Positions 47,817 through 58,229 of a stretch of DNA of 64,000 bases are shown here, piece by piece. Under the pieces are notes generated by a model. That model worked only from the letters and a program-made list of their open reading frames with translations, did no database searches and was not told the DNA's origin. Every line of letters starts with the position of its first letter. The first letter of the stretch is position 1. The position numbers were made by a program, and so were the translations under genes. Source of the stretch: Kappaphycus alvarezii (lineage: Eukaryota > Rhodophyta > Florideophyceae > Gigartinales > Solieriaceae); the NCBI GenBank assembly GCA_002205965.3, contig NADL03000629.1:806001-870000 (forward strand). The letters are read 5' to 3'.

Positions 47817-48700
47817 GCCAATTTACCAATTGTAAGACTCACAGTATTAGCATCTATTTGGTTCTTTAATATTTGAAAAGTGCGGTTCGGCTATCCCCTG
47901 GCGTTTGCACTATTAGCTAAAGAGGGGGAAATTTTTGGGTAATTTATTATGTGGAAAGAAATTCATTTCTTGAAGTGAGGCCACATCTTCCATTAGGGAT
48001 TGAGGTGAGTGGGTGTTATATTGTCATATAGATTGTCACAGATTGCCAGCTTTTCCTTTTTCTGCAAGCGGTAGCAGGAGGCCTTCCTTACTACACATCA
48101 ATGACGTGTGATTTCATACAGCTAGCACTTTCTGTACTATCATGAACCATTTCAAATTTCTGCTTCTCTGAGATTCCCTCGTATAATTGTGTAATAGGAC
48201 CACCCCGTGCTCCATGAAATACAAATTCTAAAGCTAAGCTGCACCGCGTTGCCTGGATATCACCGGGTATTTGCACTGGAACACAGATAATGTTCCACTC
48301 TTTGGAGAGAATCATTCAGTTGACTGTAAAGTAAATTTGCTTCTGTCGCGCTAATCAGACGCATTTCTCCCCTGCCTTACTGATTCCGGCTCTGTATACC
48401 AGACAATGTCTTGTCCTCCATCACTTACCGCATCGTGCATTTATTGCAGATGCCTCGAAATAACACTATTCTTACCTCAGCTACGCTGGCTTTCAGTGCA
48501 CTTCTTCCCATATATAGCGGCTAGCAAATTTCACGATGCTCGATCATGCATGAAATCGAATAAAGATCGCGAGTGGCGTTGAATCACCCCACCACATCAC
48601 TTTTACTCACGCTCGAAAGCACCGAAGCATCCTACGTCTGCCAACCCTGAATTTGATATCTTCTGCTATCGGTTGTGCACACCTCAAGAAGGCCCACACC
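47817..48700. promoter_or_regulatory. Upstream region of LPMO-like gene 2 with TATA box
   Basis: CATATATAGCGG places a TATATA at 48511-48516, about 185 bases before the ATG. It is a plausible core promoter. A minus LINE terminus starts near 47924 (GGGGGAAATTTTTGGGTAAT). No other gene is seen. Confidence 0.35.
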
Positions 48701-49788
48701 ATGACGAGGTCTGCCCTCTTCGCAATACTTGTGCCCACACTTGTCACCCTCTCAATGTCTCATTCCTGGCTTACCGAACCGCAGTCAACAGCGCCTCGTG
48801 TAAGTTATCAAAACCTGTCAAACCTCGGACTAGCTACTCGTAACAACGGAAACTGAACTAACGTGCGTTGGATTCCTATTCGGCGCCCGATGGCGACAGG
48901 AATGTGCTATCGGCGGCTCTGTCCGGTCCGATACCAGCGCCAATATGCGCACCTGCGCAGGCCCCTGCGAAGTAGGCTCCTTTGCCTTTTTACGAACTTC
49001 TAGTCCTGAAACTCCTCGGGCCACTTATAGTCGCGGAGAAACAGTGACTATTAAATATAACCGAAATAACCACGGTCCAGGGGGATTCATCCGAGTGACT
49101 TTGGTGCCTCTAGACCAGATGATGGACAGAGAGGCCCATGCTCGCAATGCATTTCACTACAGTTGCTGGGGTGCGAATGCGGTGCCTGCGACTCGCGAAG
49201 ATATCGAGCCAGATCGGTTCGGCTTTAACATTGCTGGTGGGGATGGCATGTTGCACAACGGGCCTATAATGTTCCATGTTTCGAATATTACCATTCCAAC
49301 TGTCGTCCCAGACGGTAACTACGTCCTGGGCTGGACATGGTACGGAGGTATCGGTGGATCACTGCAAGGAAATCAACCAGAAAACCCGTTCCGCTTTGGG
49401 TTTTTCGGCGATTACTGGTCTTGCTCTTTCGTCAAGATAAGCGGTGGACCTATGGAGAGGAGTTTTAGGCCTGTTTTTGTCAATGACATGGCACATGTAT
49501 GGCCTACAGGTTGTTACGCAGCTAATAACAGGTTGGGCGTATGTCCAATCGAGCCTTGTCGCAGCGCGGAGGGTAAATTCATGGTGCCTTTCGAGTTCGA
49601 AGGTAAGACGCCTAGACCTCTTCGACGTGCCCAATACAGGGCGAGGCGATGTAGAGGGGAGTTAGTGAGCGGTTTTTGTGGGCAACACCAACACCATACC
49701 CTCTCGATGGTATACTAGAAAGAGTTCTCATTGATCGGTTCACATGCGAATATCCGCGGATGGATAGACAACCATTTATGTTTAGTTA
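48701..49788 (+). CDS. LPMO-like secreted copper protein, paralogue 2 (mature N-terminal His kept)
   Basis: Exon 1 (48701-48799, 33 codons) encodes a hydrophobic signal peptide, cleavage predicted after LSMS, leaving HSWLTEPQSTAPR. An N-terminal His followed by a Pro within a few residues is the hallmark of lytic polysaccharide monooxygenases, whose His brace binds copper. A 100-bp GT-AG intron (48800-48899) follows. Exon 2 (from 48900): CAIGG, CAGPCEVG, RGETVTIKYNRN, GGFIRVTLVPLDQMM, EAHARNAFHYSCWG (candidate second His), ITIPTVVPDGNYVLGWTWYG, FGDYWSCSFVKI and VCPIEPC. The open frame stops at 49718, but similarity to gene 1 resumes one base off (PTPYPLDGILERVLIDRF) and both copies end QPFMFS-TAG at 49788, so a one-base loss near 49685 is inferred. 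Substrate unknown; it would act outside the cell on polysaccharide. Family placement is by motif only. Confidence 0.65.
48800..48899 (+). other. Spliceosomal intron of LPMO-like gene 2
   Basis: GTAAGT donor and GCGACAG acceptor, 100 bp, phase 0. The intron of gene 1 (26451-26548) is at the identical codon position, which supports both. Confidence 0.75.
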
Positions 49789-50169
49789 GACATTGACCAC
49801 ATCTAGGTGCAAACAACAACTGAAATCGTTTTATATTACTCATGTTACTACACCTCTGCTACCGTTGAATGCTTAAAGATTGAAACAAGCAAATGTCTGC
49901 AGAAGAAACGTACACGACAAATTTATTCCTGCTTTCCCCGGCCACTTGTGCCCATGGAACGCAAATTCGGCTCCAGCCAAGCAGCGGGAGGGTTTACTTT
50001 AACCATTTTAGTATTGTCTTTATGGGGTGCAGGCCCGTCGTGCAAATATTCACGGCGTTCCTAAATAGCTCAGCTATGCCATTTGGTCCACGTGTGCAGC
50101 TTCAGCGATTGGTTTTAGCCTGCAACATGCAGAAGTTTGCCTCCAACTCCAAGGCTAGTCGATTTTAGT
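49789..50169. other. Downstream region of LPMO-like gene 2
   Basis: No gene seen. It ends with GATTTTAGT (50161-50169), the left copy of the target-site duplication of the next element. Confidence 0.4.
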
Positions 50170-50328
50170 GTAAATGGGGGTTGATTTACTGTGGTAGATA
50201 TGTGGGTTGGTATCCAGTAAATTTGTACCGGAGCGTAGATATCGTATCATTGTCAAGCCAATTGCGAAACCGTACGATGCGTCGAAAGCTGTGGATGGCA
50301 CTCCAATCTACCAGAAGGTGGAAGGGAG
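50170..50328 (-). mobile_element. LINE-C type V insertion, 159 bp, with 9-bp TSD
   Basis: Flanked by GATTTTAGT at 50161-50169 and 50329-50337. It starts GTAAATGGGGGTTGATTTAC and ends CAGAAGGTGGAAGGGAG. Compared with the 335-bp copy at 28742 it has the same 3' end but a later 5' truncation, leaving only the 3' UTR. No terminal inverted repeats. Confidence 0.75.
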
Positions 50329-50470
50329 GATTTTAGTTGCCCTTTAGAAGTATTGAAGAACATTAATGAGTAAAACGGATATGTTTCCTAAATAGTAATT
50401 ATTCAGGCTGCATCGTATTTCGGAGTACATTGCTTTCAGGAAATGTACTTCTCCGGTTTCCGAATGTTGG

Positions 50471-50680
50471 GGAAAGCTTTCAGTGTTCTACTCTTGGAAG
50501 ATATAATCGATCTTTCCTAAAGTTTTCCAGACAACCGCAATCGACTAAAGAAGGTATGCCGACACAGTAATGAGGGAGGAACATCGGCTCTTCGTTCTCA
50601 TCTCGCTGGTGCAACAACGGACTTCAGTTGCTATGAATCGCCGGAAGTGACATCGCGATAGTTTCTAATTCTGTATTCCT
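50471..50680. repeat. LINE-C terminus next to a LINE-A-like C-terminus
   Basis: 50471-50570 is a minus type I terminus (GTTCTACTCTTGGAAGATAT, CAACCGCAATCGAC). At 50590-50645 the + strand reads LFVLISLVQQRTSVAMNRRK and stop, matching the LINE-A C-terminus SLVQQRTSVAINRRLL. The two are adjacent fragments of different LINEs. Confidence 0.5.
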
Positions 50681-51285
50681 CACATGCTTTAAAATAGTAA
50701 AATAATATCTCTCTCTACAGTTTGTTAGGCGCGTGCTGATAGGAACGGATTTTTTTCGTTGCCGTCATCTACAGACCTTTAGTTTACTGTACTACCTCTC
50801 CTTGTCCAAATTTGCTTATAGTTCCAGTCCTTCCTCGTCCTCCCTGAGCCTCGCTTATCATTACCGCGGTCCTCTCCAAATTTACTTCCATTTTATCTAG
50901 ATATTTTTATACTGTATCTACCTCTCTGAATCGACCCCGAATCAAGTTCTTTTTCCCTTTTTGCTTACCTCCTCCTCCAAATTCTTTTTTGAGAAAAATG
51001 TCATAAATGCACTACTAAAAAATCCCTTGCAGATTTATTTTACCTATTCCTTATATATAGAACCTGCCCCGGGAGCCTATTTAAACCCCCTTTTTCCAAG
51101 TTTTAAACGTTCCGATCATTTTCCTCTTCACCCCTCTCCTCCCACACACCCAAAACACCCTCCATTACCTCCCATTCCCCAATCCCTACCAAAAGGACCA
51201 ATCTACGCCTCTCGAAAGTCATTTCCAAGAATCGCTATCCCCACCCATGAACTCTATTTCCCTACTCCCTTTCGGACCTACTGAC
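50681..51285. other. Pyrimidine-rich stretch before the acidic ORF
   Basis: C/T-rich on the + strand, like the region upstream of the other acidic ORF (21360-21480). A short frame ending GPTDREDYLRGKPRK (about 51274) resembles GPTDYDD at 21502, so the coding similarity of the two copies begins here, in a different frame from the main acidic ORF. No other gene. Confidence 0.35.
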
Positions 51286-51779
51286 CGCGAGGACTACCTG
51301 CGCGGCAAACCAAGAAAAAGGTCATCGAATTCGTGCGTCGCCTCTTTATTGAAGATGAGGCGGAGGAGGTAGGTAGGGGGCGGGAGTGGGACATCGAGGA
51401 GGGAGCTGGGGAGACCTTCGAGGAGTGGGTGGCCCCTGAGTTGGTCTACGAGGTTAATGAAGAGGAGGAAGGGGAGGATGAAAAGGATGAGGAGGATGAA
51501 GAGGAGGAAGCGGATGAAGAGGAGGAAGAGGAGGACGAGGACGAGTTGGATGAGGGAACAGGAGGCATGGAAATTGTTCGACTGGTGGGGCCTGGACTTG
51601 AGACTATGAAACAAATAGTGCCGACGCTGGAACCGGATGGAGATATCTTTAGTAGTTTAGATATCTCCCAGGGGGAAATAGAGAGTTGTGAGCCATTCGC
51701 AGATATTTGTGGGGACTGCTTGGACAGCATGGATATTTTAGAGGAGTTGTTTGGATCTGATTTAGAGAATGGGAAATAA
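51286..51779 (+). CDS. Acidic (Glu/Asp-rich) ORF upstream of the gypsy LTR, copy 2
   Basis: The frame opens after a TGA near 51285: KKKVIEFVRRLFIEDEAEE, a long Glu/Asp tract, then TMKQIVPTLEPDGDIFSSLD, FADICGDCLDSMDILEELFG, and a stop at 51779. There is no ATG at its beginning; a frame change from GPTDREDYLRG is likely. It aligns with 21441-22038 and 16628-17040. In two of the three copies the LTR starts within about 15 bases of the stop, so the ORF is probably the last ORF of an LTR element or is tied to it. Function unknown. Confidence 0.5.
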
Positions 51780-51790
51780 GAGGACCTCAT

Positions 51791-52220
51791 TGATTGTTAT
51801 TTTCTTAAGTATCTTTTGTTTTGAGTATATCATCCAAACAAATTGTTTCTATGCATTTCCTGGTACCTTGGGTAGTTTTGATCGGACTTTAGGGGTAGCC
51901 AAAAGTCTATATAAGCTGAGTAAACTGCTTCCTCATGGAGAGGTCAAGCAAGTTGGCAGACAACTTCAAGCCCAGTCCCAGATAGTTAATAAGTTGAGAG
52001 TCAACTTCAGACCCAAGAAGCATTTATATTTCGCTAGTCACTGAGCATAGGTGGTAGACCCTGCCTCTTCCTTAATTGCTTGTAGCCCTCTCAACTCTCT
52101 TCCATATACACTCCTTTTATTCGTTCAACTATACCACAGTAGAACTTTTTTCGCTCGCAACACCTCCTTCTTGGGGTAGTTGGTTCTAAGTATCTCTTCT
52201 CCCGACAATTTACCCCTATC
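51791..52220 (+). repeat. 5' LTR of the gypsy-like element
   Basis: About 430 bp, ending CCCCTATC, homologous over most of its length to the solo LTR at 37651-38257. TATATAA at 51908-51914; two hairpins AAGTTG N5 CAACTT at 51950-51966 and 51991-52007. It is followed by GTTTGGTACTCTTGTGG, a possible primer-binding site that I could not match to a tRNA. gag begins about 90 bases later. The left edge (first TGAT) is tentative. No matching 3' LTR was found after 58150. Confidence 0.65.
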
Positions 52221-52310
52221 GTTTGGTACTCTTGTGGAGGGGGTTGCACCTGAGGTTTTCGAGTTGAGCAGTATTAGGAAACACTTTGGAAAGATTTCTT
52301 TTCTGTAATC

Positions 52311-53513
52311 ATGGATCTCAACGCTGCTCGTATAACGTTCACAGGGGGCAACGGTGAAGACGTTGAGGAGTTTCTCTGTACATATGTCAACGTTTTGATG
52401 TGTGAGAAGAGCGATGAAGAGAAGGCCACAAGTATCTTCGCCTATCTTTCTGGTGACGCAAAAGGCAAATACAAAGCTAAGTTTATTGACGGGTGGTCCC
52501 TTAATGGGAGTGGGCGCAACTTCGGTGAGGTATGTTAGTGGCTTGTGAAAAAGTATGCTAAGGAGGTGGAAGCAGATGAGATGATTCGTACCGCCATGGA
52601 GGCCCGGCTAAACTTCGACGATTTGTTAAGCTCATTGGTATACTTGTGTGATTTCTACGAAAAGGCCGGGTTCAACGCCCAAGCCAAGTACGGAATGCTG
52701 CGTAAGGCGGCGATGGGGGATAAGCGGCTCTCCGATTTCCTCTTCATCAAGGGCCCTCACAGTTTTGATGAACTGAAGGGTACCATAGTAGAATTTGTCA
52801 AAAATTCGGAGACGTTTCAGTCACTGAGTGAGGTACCGAGGGAAACCCGCACATCGATGTCTATCGTACATCCTGAAAAGAATTATCAAAGGCCGGCTAC
52901 TAGTGCAGCGGCATTAGAATCTGTCAGGAGCGATGTCAAAAACTTGGAAGAAAGGTTGGAAAACCGATTCGATAATCGACTTGACATGATAACCTCGCAG
53001 TTGGAAAGCCTTACTCTTACCATTAAGGAGAACCAGTCTGGGGCCCCTAAGGCCTCAGAAGTCTGTTCTTACTGTCACAAGCCTGGACACTTTGCAAACA
53101 GGTGTCCTGATAATCCACATAGAAACACTCGTTGTGGAAAGTGCAGTCGATATGGGCATCATGAAAGTAACTGCTGGTCTAAAGACAACAGAAGAGAAAA
53201 TCTATTGGACGCGAGGAGCGAGTCAGGACCAGAGATGAAAATCTTACAGAACAGAAAGGATAAAATATTGACGGATGCCGGTAATGTATCCATCGCTGAA
53301 GAAATCAGTCAAGTCAATGTGACAAAAAGGGATGGGGAAGGGAACATTTTATCGAAAGAACCTAGGCTAGATTATGGAATGCTGGAGCATATCCCAGCAC
53401 CTGTACCTCCTCGAACAAGAGCCCTGATCAAGTTGTTCCAGGAGTGGGAAAAACTTCGACCAAGAAGACGAAAAAGAGTAAGAAATTTAAGAGTATTTCG
53501 AAGTACGTACTAG
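52311..53513 (+). pseudogene. Gypsy-like gag with two zinc knuckles (one nonsense codon)
   Basis: ATG at 52311: MDLNAARITFTGGNGEDVEE, ATSIFAYLSGDAKGKYKAKF, then a TAG at 52536 in frame, and continuation from WLVKKYAKEVEADEMIRTA. A coiled-coil-like stretch (NLEERLENRFDNRLD) precedes two CCHC knuckles, CSYCHKPGHFANRC and CGKCSRYGHHESNC (about 53060-53175). Gag packages the RNA. The frame ends at 53513, overlapping the pol frame by 70 bases, so a gag-pol frameshift at about 53444-53513 is required and may be natural. Confidence 0.8.
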
Positions 53514-54253
53514 AATATGTGAAGAAGTACAATCTGGTAGCTGAGCTTGCATCGGCCCCAACTGGAATAACGTCTGGTCAACTTTTGAGGGGCAACGCAG
53601 AGGATGCGAGAAAAGAACTCAAAAACATTATCAGGTCTAAAAAGTCCGCTAAGGGTAAGAAACTGTTTCTTCAGTCGGCCTCGACAGCACCAAGACGTCT
53701 TAAGCTGGTACCAGTCAAAGTATTGGGAATAACAACCCAAGCTCTTTTCGATTCGGGCGCTGTTCCAAACCTCATTTCAGAAACTTTGGAGACAGATCTA
53801 GGTCTTCAAATCATTCTAACTACTCGGAGAATAACTGTGGTGGATGGAACTGTCTCAAAATGCATGGGCACTGTTGACAAGGTTTCCGGTTTCTTTGGGG
53901 ACTCTAAAGTTGATGTAGACTTTCTTGTCATGCCGGATCTCCCTTTTGATGCAATTATTGGCTACCCTACCATGGAAAGACTAGGGACATGCATTGACTT
54001 GGGCAACCAAATCGTTTCAGTTAATATTGACGGTAGAACCGTTAAGATGACCCTTGATTTCGACAAAAGCACACATACGGAAGATCTTAGAGAAACGGAC
54101 AGTGAAGGTTTCACTTTTAGCTATGATAGCGAAGATTCCGAACCAACTAGCACTTTCGGAAAGGGAAAAGGGTACGCTCGTTGGATAATGAACATGGCAT
54201 GGGATTATTATGATTCTGAGTTTGAAACAGAGAAGACTGGAACTATAGGGTAG
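53444..54253 (+). pseudogene. Gypsy-like protease region
   Basis: Lys-rich start, then VPVKVLGITTQALFDSGAVP (aspartic protease D-S-G), LISETLETDLGL, VDFLVMPDLPFDAIIGYPTM (the I-I-G motif) and NQIVSVNIDGRTV. Order and motifs match retroviral-type proteases of Ty3/gypsy elements. The frame closes at a TAG (54251-54253); the next part (54256-54489, acidic, Gln-rich) is in another frame. Confidence 0.75.
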
Positions 54254-54559
54254 GTTTGGCACCTGAATGTGTTTCTTTTTGCGATAATATCGAATCAAAG
54301 GACGGAATTCAGAGCACGAATGAAGATCAACTTTGCAAGGAAAACAAGAATACGTCGAATTCCATATCTGAAGATGTGAGTACGCCGAAAGAGGTCCTTC
54401 CAAATTTGGAGGGTGAGGATGAAGAAGAGGACCAGCGCCAAATTGGAGAAATTCAAGAAAAATTACAGCACCTTCCAGCCCCGCCTTAATGAAAATATAC
54501 GACATATTAACATCTTCCGAAGTAATTCCATGGAGCGTTTCAGATCTAAGACAAGCAAG

Positions 54560-55951
54560 CGTACCGGTCACTCACTCATTTGAAATTACCGATACTCAAC
54601 CAATTTACCACAGGTCTAGACGTCAAACGCCATAATATGACCAATTTATCTCAAAGAATGTTACCAGTATGCTGACAAATGATATTACTCGGCCAGTTTC
54701 ATCCCCATGGTCATTTACAGTTGTGATAGCACCAAAGAAGAATGGAAAACTTTGCTTTTGCGCCGATTACCGACAACTGAACCAGAGAATGATACCCGAT
54801 CGATTTTCGATTCCAAATGTGGAAGAAATACTCGAAGACTTGAAGGACGGGAGATACTTCACCTCAATTGCTCTTTTCACTGGTTATTGGCAGATTCCAT
54901 TTGATGAAAGATGTAAGGAAATAACAACTTTTACCAGCAAAGCCGGTACATTCAGGTTCGAAGTGATGCCTTTTGGTCTCATGAATGCCCAGCTACATTC
55001 CAAAGAATGATGAACGAGGGTTTGAAAGGACTTCCATTTGCAAGAGTTTACATCGATGATGTGGTAATTTTCTCAAAAACCATGGATCAGCACATATCGC
55101 ATGTCAAGATATCAGTGGAGAGGATATCTGCATACAACCTGAAAATTAAGTTGAGCGAATGCTTCTTTGCGAAAACTTCTATCCAATTACTCGGTCGTAT
55201 CGTCGATCAAGAGGGCATTAAATTGGATCCAGAGAAAACGAAAAAATCAAGTGGGCACCAAGGCCCGCCTCAAAGACGGAGGTTCGAAGCTTCTTAGGAC
55301 TGGCCTCATATTACAGAATATTTATCAAAGATTTCGCCAAGACTGCAGCACCGTTACATGCCAGCACTACGAAGAACGGAAAATTTTACTGGAACAAGGA
55401 AATGGAAAAACTGCATTTCAGGAGCTTAAAGATAAGCTATGTGTCCCCCAGTTCTCATGTACCCAGATTTCAAGAGACCATTTGTTGTGGAGAAAGATGC
55501 CTCAGAACGGTCTTTGGGTGCCGTTTTGTCCCAAAAAGATGATAACGGAAGACTAAACCCGGTTCAATTCGCAAGTCGCACTCTGAATGATGCGAAAAGG
55601 AGATACTCTGTCTGCAAAAAAGAAGCGCTCGCTGTTGTCTTCGCACTGAAAAAGTTTCGCGTGTACCTTTTATCACTCGAGAAATTTGTCTTGATAACTG
55701 ATCACCAGGCACTTAAGACAGAATTCCAAAAGAAAGATGTACATCACCGTTTGGCCCGATGGCTCGACATTTTCGCAGAATATCGGTTTGACATTGTGTA
55801 TAGACCCGGGCGCAATAATCAGCCTGCCGATTATCTATCCCGCTTGAGGAATCCAATGGGACCAAGAAAAACCCTTCCAAGGATATCGTCGGAGTTGCCG
55901 AGGTGCAAGTGCCGAACAATAACGAGTACGAAGCTAATACTCACGGACTAA
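54560..55951 (+). pseudogene. Gypsy-like reverse transcriptase and RNase H
   Basis: Frame pieces: ASVPVTHSFEITDTQPIYH, RRQTP-stop-YDQFISKNV (TAA near 54634), VSSPWSFTVVIAPKKNGKL, CFCADYRQLNQRMIPDRF, FTGYWQIPFDERCKEITTF, FRFEVMPFGLMNA (frameshift here, about 54990), RMMNEGLKGLPFARVYIDDV (catalytic YIDD) and IQLLGRIVDQEGIKLD. A second frameshift leads into RNase H: FVVEKDASERSLGAVLSQ, VQFASRTLNDAKRRYSVCK, FVLITDHQALK and IVYRPGRNNQPADYLSRL. All Ty3/gypsy hallmarks are visible. At least three lesions make it inactive. Confidence 0.8.
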
Positions 55952-57202
55952 TTAAATTCCTTGATGGAATAGAAATGAGAAAGGTTGATCTTGAACACAG
56001 AAATTGGGCACGCAGGAATCGAAAGGCTTTTACATTGTGGAATGGAAAACTCTTATGACACACTAAAGCCGGTCCTCGACTAGTGGCTCCTTTGAAAAAA
56101 AGCATGAAGATCTTGAGGACTTTTCATGATGAGTTAGGGCATTGGGATCTCGAAACAACCAAAAATTCATTACGGAGAGATTCTGGTAGCCCAGTATCCA
56201 TAAAGACATCTATAATTTCGTGAAAAGCTGCGACAAATGTCAAAAATTCACGCCGATACGAAAGTATAAGACAACTCTAAGTTTTCCAGTTTCCGCTCTT
56301 TTTGAAACATTCTCAATTGACTTTGCCGGCCCATTCAAGGAAACATCTTCCATAAACAAATATCTCCTTATAGCGGTAAAACATCTAATTGGATGGCCAA
56401 TAGCAGTTGCAGGTGAGGAGACCAATGCTGAAGTGGTCCTGAGATTCATCGAAAAAGAAACAATTGAACCGTTTGGTCTTCCAAAAGGATAATCTCGGAT
56501 AACGCCCTTTGTTTTACTGCAACTTCACTGCTTCGTCTCTTGGAAGAGAGAGGTATTCAGCTAAAGACAGTTCTAGCATACGCTTTTATGTCAAATGGGA
56601 AAGCGGAGAGGATGGTTGGAACCATTAAACGAGTAACATCTAAAATTATGTCGGAGAATGAAATCCAATGGGAAGATGCCTTACCGAAATTGTTATACGG
56701 CTATCGTCGAAGAAAAGGAAGAAGTGGACGCTCCCCATTCGAGCTAATGTACGGAAGGGCTCCTAGAATGTTACAGAGAGACATGGAAACAAATATTATC
56801 GATGAAGAGAGTAGAGAAGTCGAAATACTGGCCACCGAAGGCTGGAGATCACACCGCGCGCTAACACAAACAAGAAATAAGGACGTAGAGTCTCCAGTCC
56901 AAACCTTTTCAGTCAGATCTTAAGTACTTGTAGTACATGGAAAAGCAATGCAGCAGGTTTTGAAGTGGCCGGCCTTCCAAACAAAGTACTCGGATCCTTA
57001 CATCGTCACGGAGGAAAGAAACCCGCATTATAAGCTCTTTTCAAGCTTAGGGAAGAGATCAAAGAGGGCCATTCATGCACGTCGTCTGGTCCCTTACCAT
57101 CAGAGGCCTGAAGAATTCCTTCTCACACAGGACTATGTGCAACCACGGTACATACTCATCTTTAACTATAGATTGATTCCCATAAGAGTAAAAAGGGCCT
57201 AG
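55952..57202 (+). pseudogene. Gypsy-like integrase
   Basis: HHCC zinc region: TFHDELGHWDLETTK and VKSCDKCQKF. Catalytic core: FETFSIDFAGPFKETSSINK (first Asp), then a frame change and GKAERMVGTIKRVTSK (Glu region), LLYGYRRRKGRSGRSPFELM and YGRAPRM. Lesions: a TGA at about 56056 where Arg (CGA) is plausible, a TAG at about 56187, and frame changes near 56170 and 56490. A C-terminal segment, QTKYSDPYIVTEERN, YKL, resembles the usual GPF/Y-like end. Its place after RT/RNase H fits Ty3/gypsy order. Confidence 0.75.
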
Positions 57203-57289
57203 GAATGGATCATCTCGATTACGCAGGACTACTACGAACTCCATTTAATCATCCGTTTCTACATTAATATATGCCTATGTTTTGGTACG

Positions 57290-58150
57290 TTGAACGGACC
57301 ATTGCTACCTGAAGAAGATTTCCGACTATTAATAAGAGTTCTATTTTCATTCCAAAACGGAAGGTTCACGGAAGCAGGTCCAGAGTTTGTGGAAGTAATA
57401 TATCATTACTCTATAGGAAGGTTTGAAATGGTAGCTATCGGAGACTTGTCGCAAACGTATCTGAACATTGTCCGTCCGATTTACGTATTTCTCAAGAACA
57501 ACCAAGATATGCGACTGAGAGGTTACGCTTTACCCCCTGATATGGAATATCGACTGGTCCCATATCATTTATGGGAACCTTATGTTTCCCCGCCACAAAT
57601 TGGGAACATTAAGGGTGGTGGAGATCCTTCCGAAGCAGTGATGATGACCCGAGGAGGACCTTCGGGAGACAACAACCCGCCCAGAGGAGGTTCTGGTCGT
57701 CCCCCAAGAGGACCTCGTGCAGGTCCCAGTACGTCAGGAACTGTTCGGGGCCATTCATCGGGACAGCCCACCACAACTTCGTCTCTAGCTCTCCTTCACA
57801 ACCATGCACAGCATACAGTTGGTAGAAGAAGGTTATCTTTTTGGTTGCGCAATATCTCCGAGGACGCGAACGATGCGCAGATCATTTTTTATTTCATGAT
57901 AATAATCTGTTTATGTTTTCGGGCGCTACATGGACCGCACTTATCTTACGAAGATTCATTCTTGATGATGCGTGTCTTGTTTCCTTATCGGCATCCATTC
58001 CTGCGGCATCTTCCCTAAAAGTTTGCATATCATATATATAATTTTAATCTTGGAAGATTCGGAAGAGTCACGGAAGAAGAATGTATTCAACCCCAATTCG
58101 ATGTTATCAAACCAATATATGAGGCTATGCTACAAAGTGAGGTACCAGTA
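57290..58150 (+). pseudogene. Extra ORF after the gypsy integrase, with an internally repeated module
   Basis: The frame 57290-58018 (242 codons) reads NGPLLPEEDFRLLIRVLFSF, GRFTEAGPEFVEVIYHYSIG, RFEMVAIGDLSQTYLNIVRP and IYVFLKNNQDMRL, then a Gly/Pro/Arg-rich linker, then GPHLSYEDSFLMMRVLFPYR. After a frame change the module resumes: NLGRFGRVTEEE and VIKPIYEAMLQSE (to about 58150). The module (PxLxxEDxxLxxRVLF...GR.TE...V..PIY) thus appears twice. No transmembrane or env signature is seen; the function is unknown. It is cut by a LINE-B insertion at about 58181. Confidence 0.55.
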
Positions 58151-58180
58151 ATGCAAAATTACTTTTTGGAGCGTCACATT

Positions 58181-58229
58181 GCCGTAATGACAATGTTTCT
58201 CATATCGCGAGAAACATTGTCATTACGGC
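58181..58229. repeat. 21-bp perfect inverted repeat at a LINE-B 5' junction
   Basis: GCCGTAATGACAATGTTTCT plus C (58181-58201) is the reverse complement of 58209-58229, with a 7-base spacer ATATCGC. The right arm is genuine LINE-B sequence; the left arm is its inverted copy. Confidence 0.8.

Noticed and set aside
51446-51790. Ser-rich minus-strand ORF at the second acidic locus
   Set aside because: Same shadow effect as at 21.5-21.9 kb.
57290-58018. Retroviral-like envelope gene
   Set aside because: No signal peptide, no clear transmembrane anchor and no cysteine pattern; only a repeated module and a Gly/Pro linker are seen.
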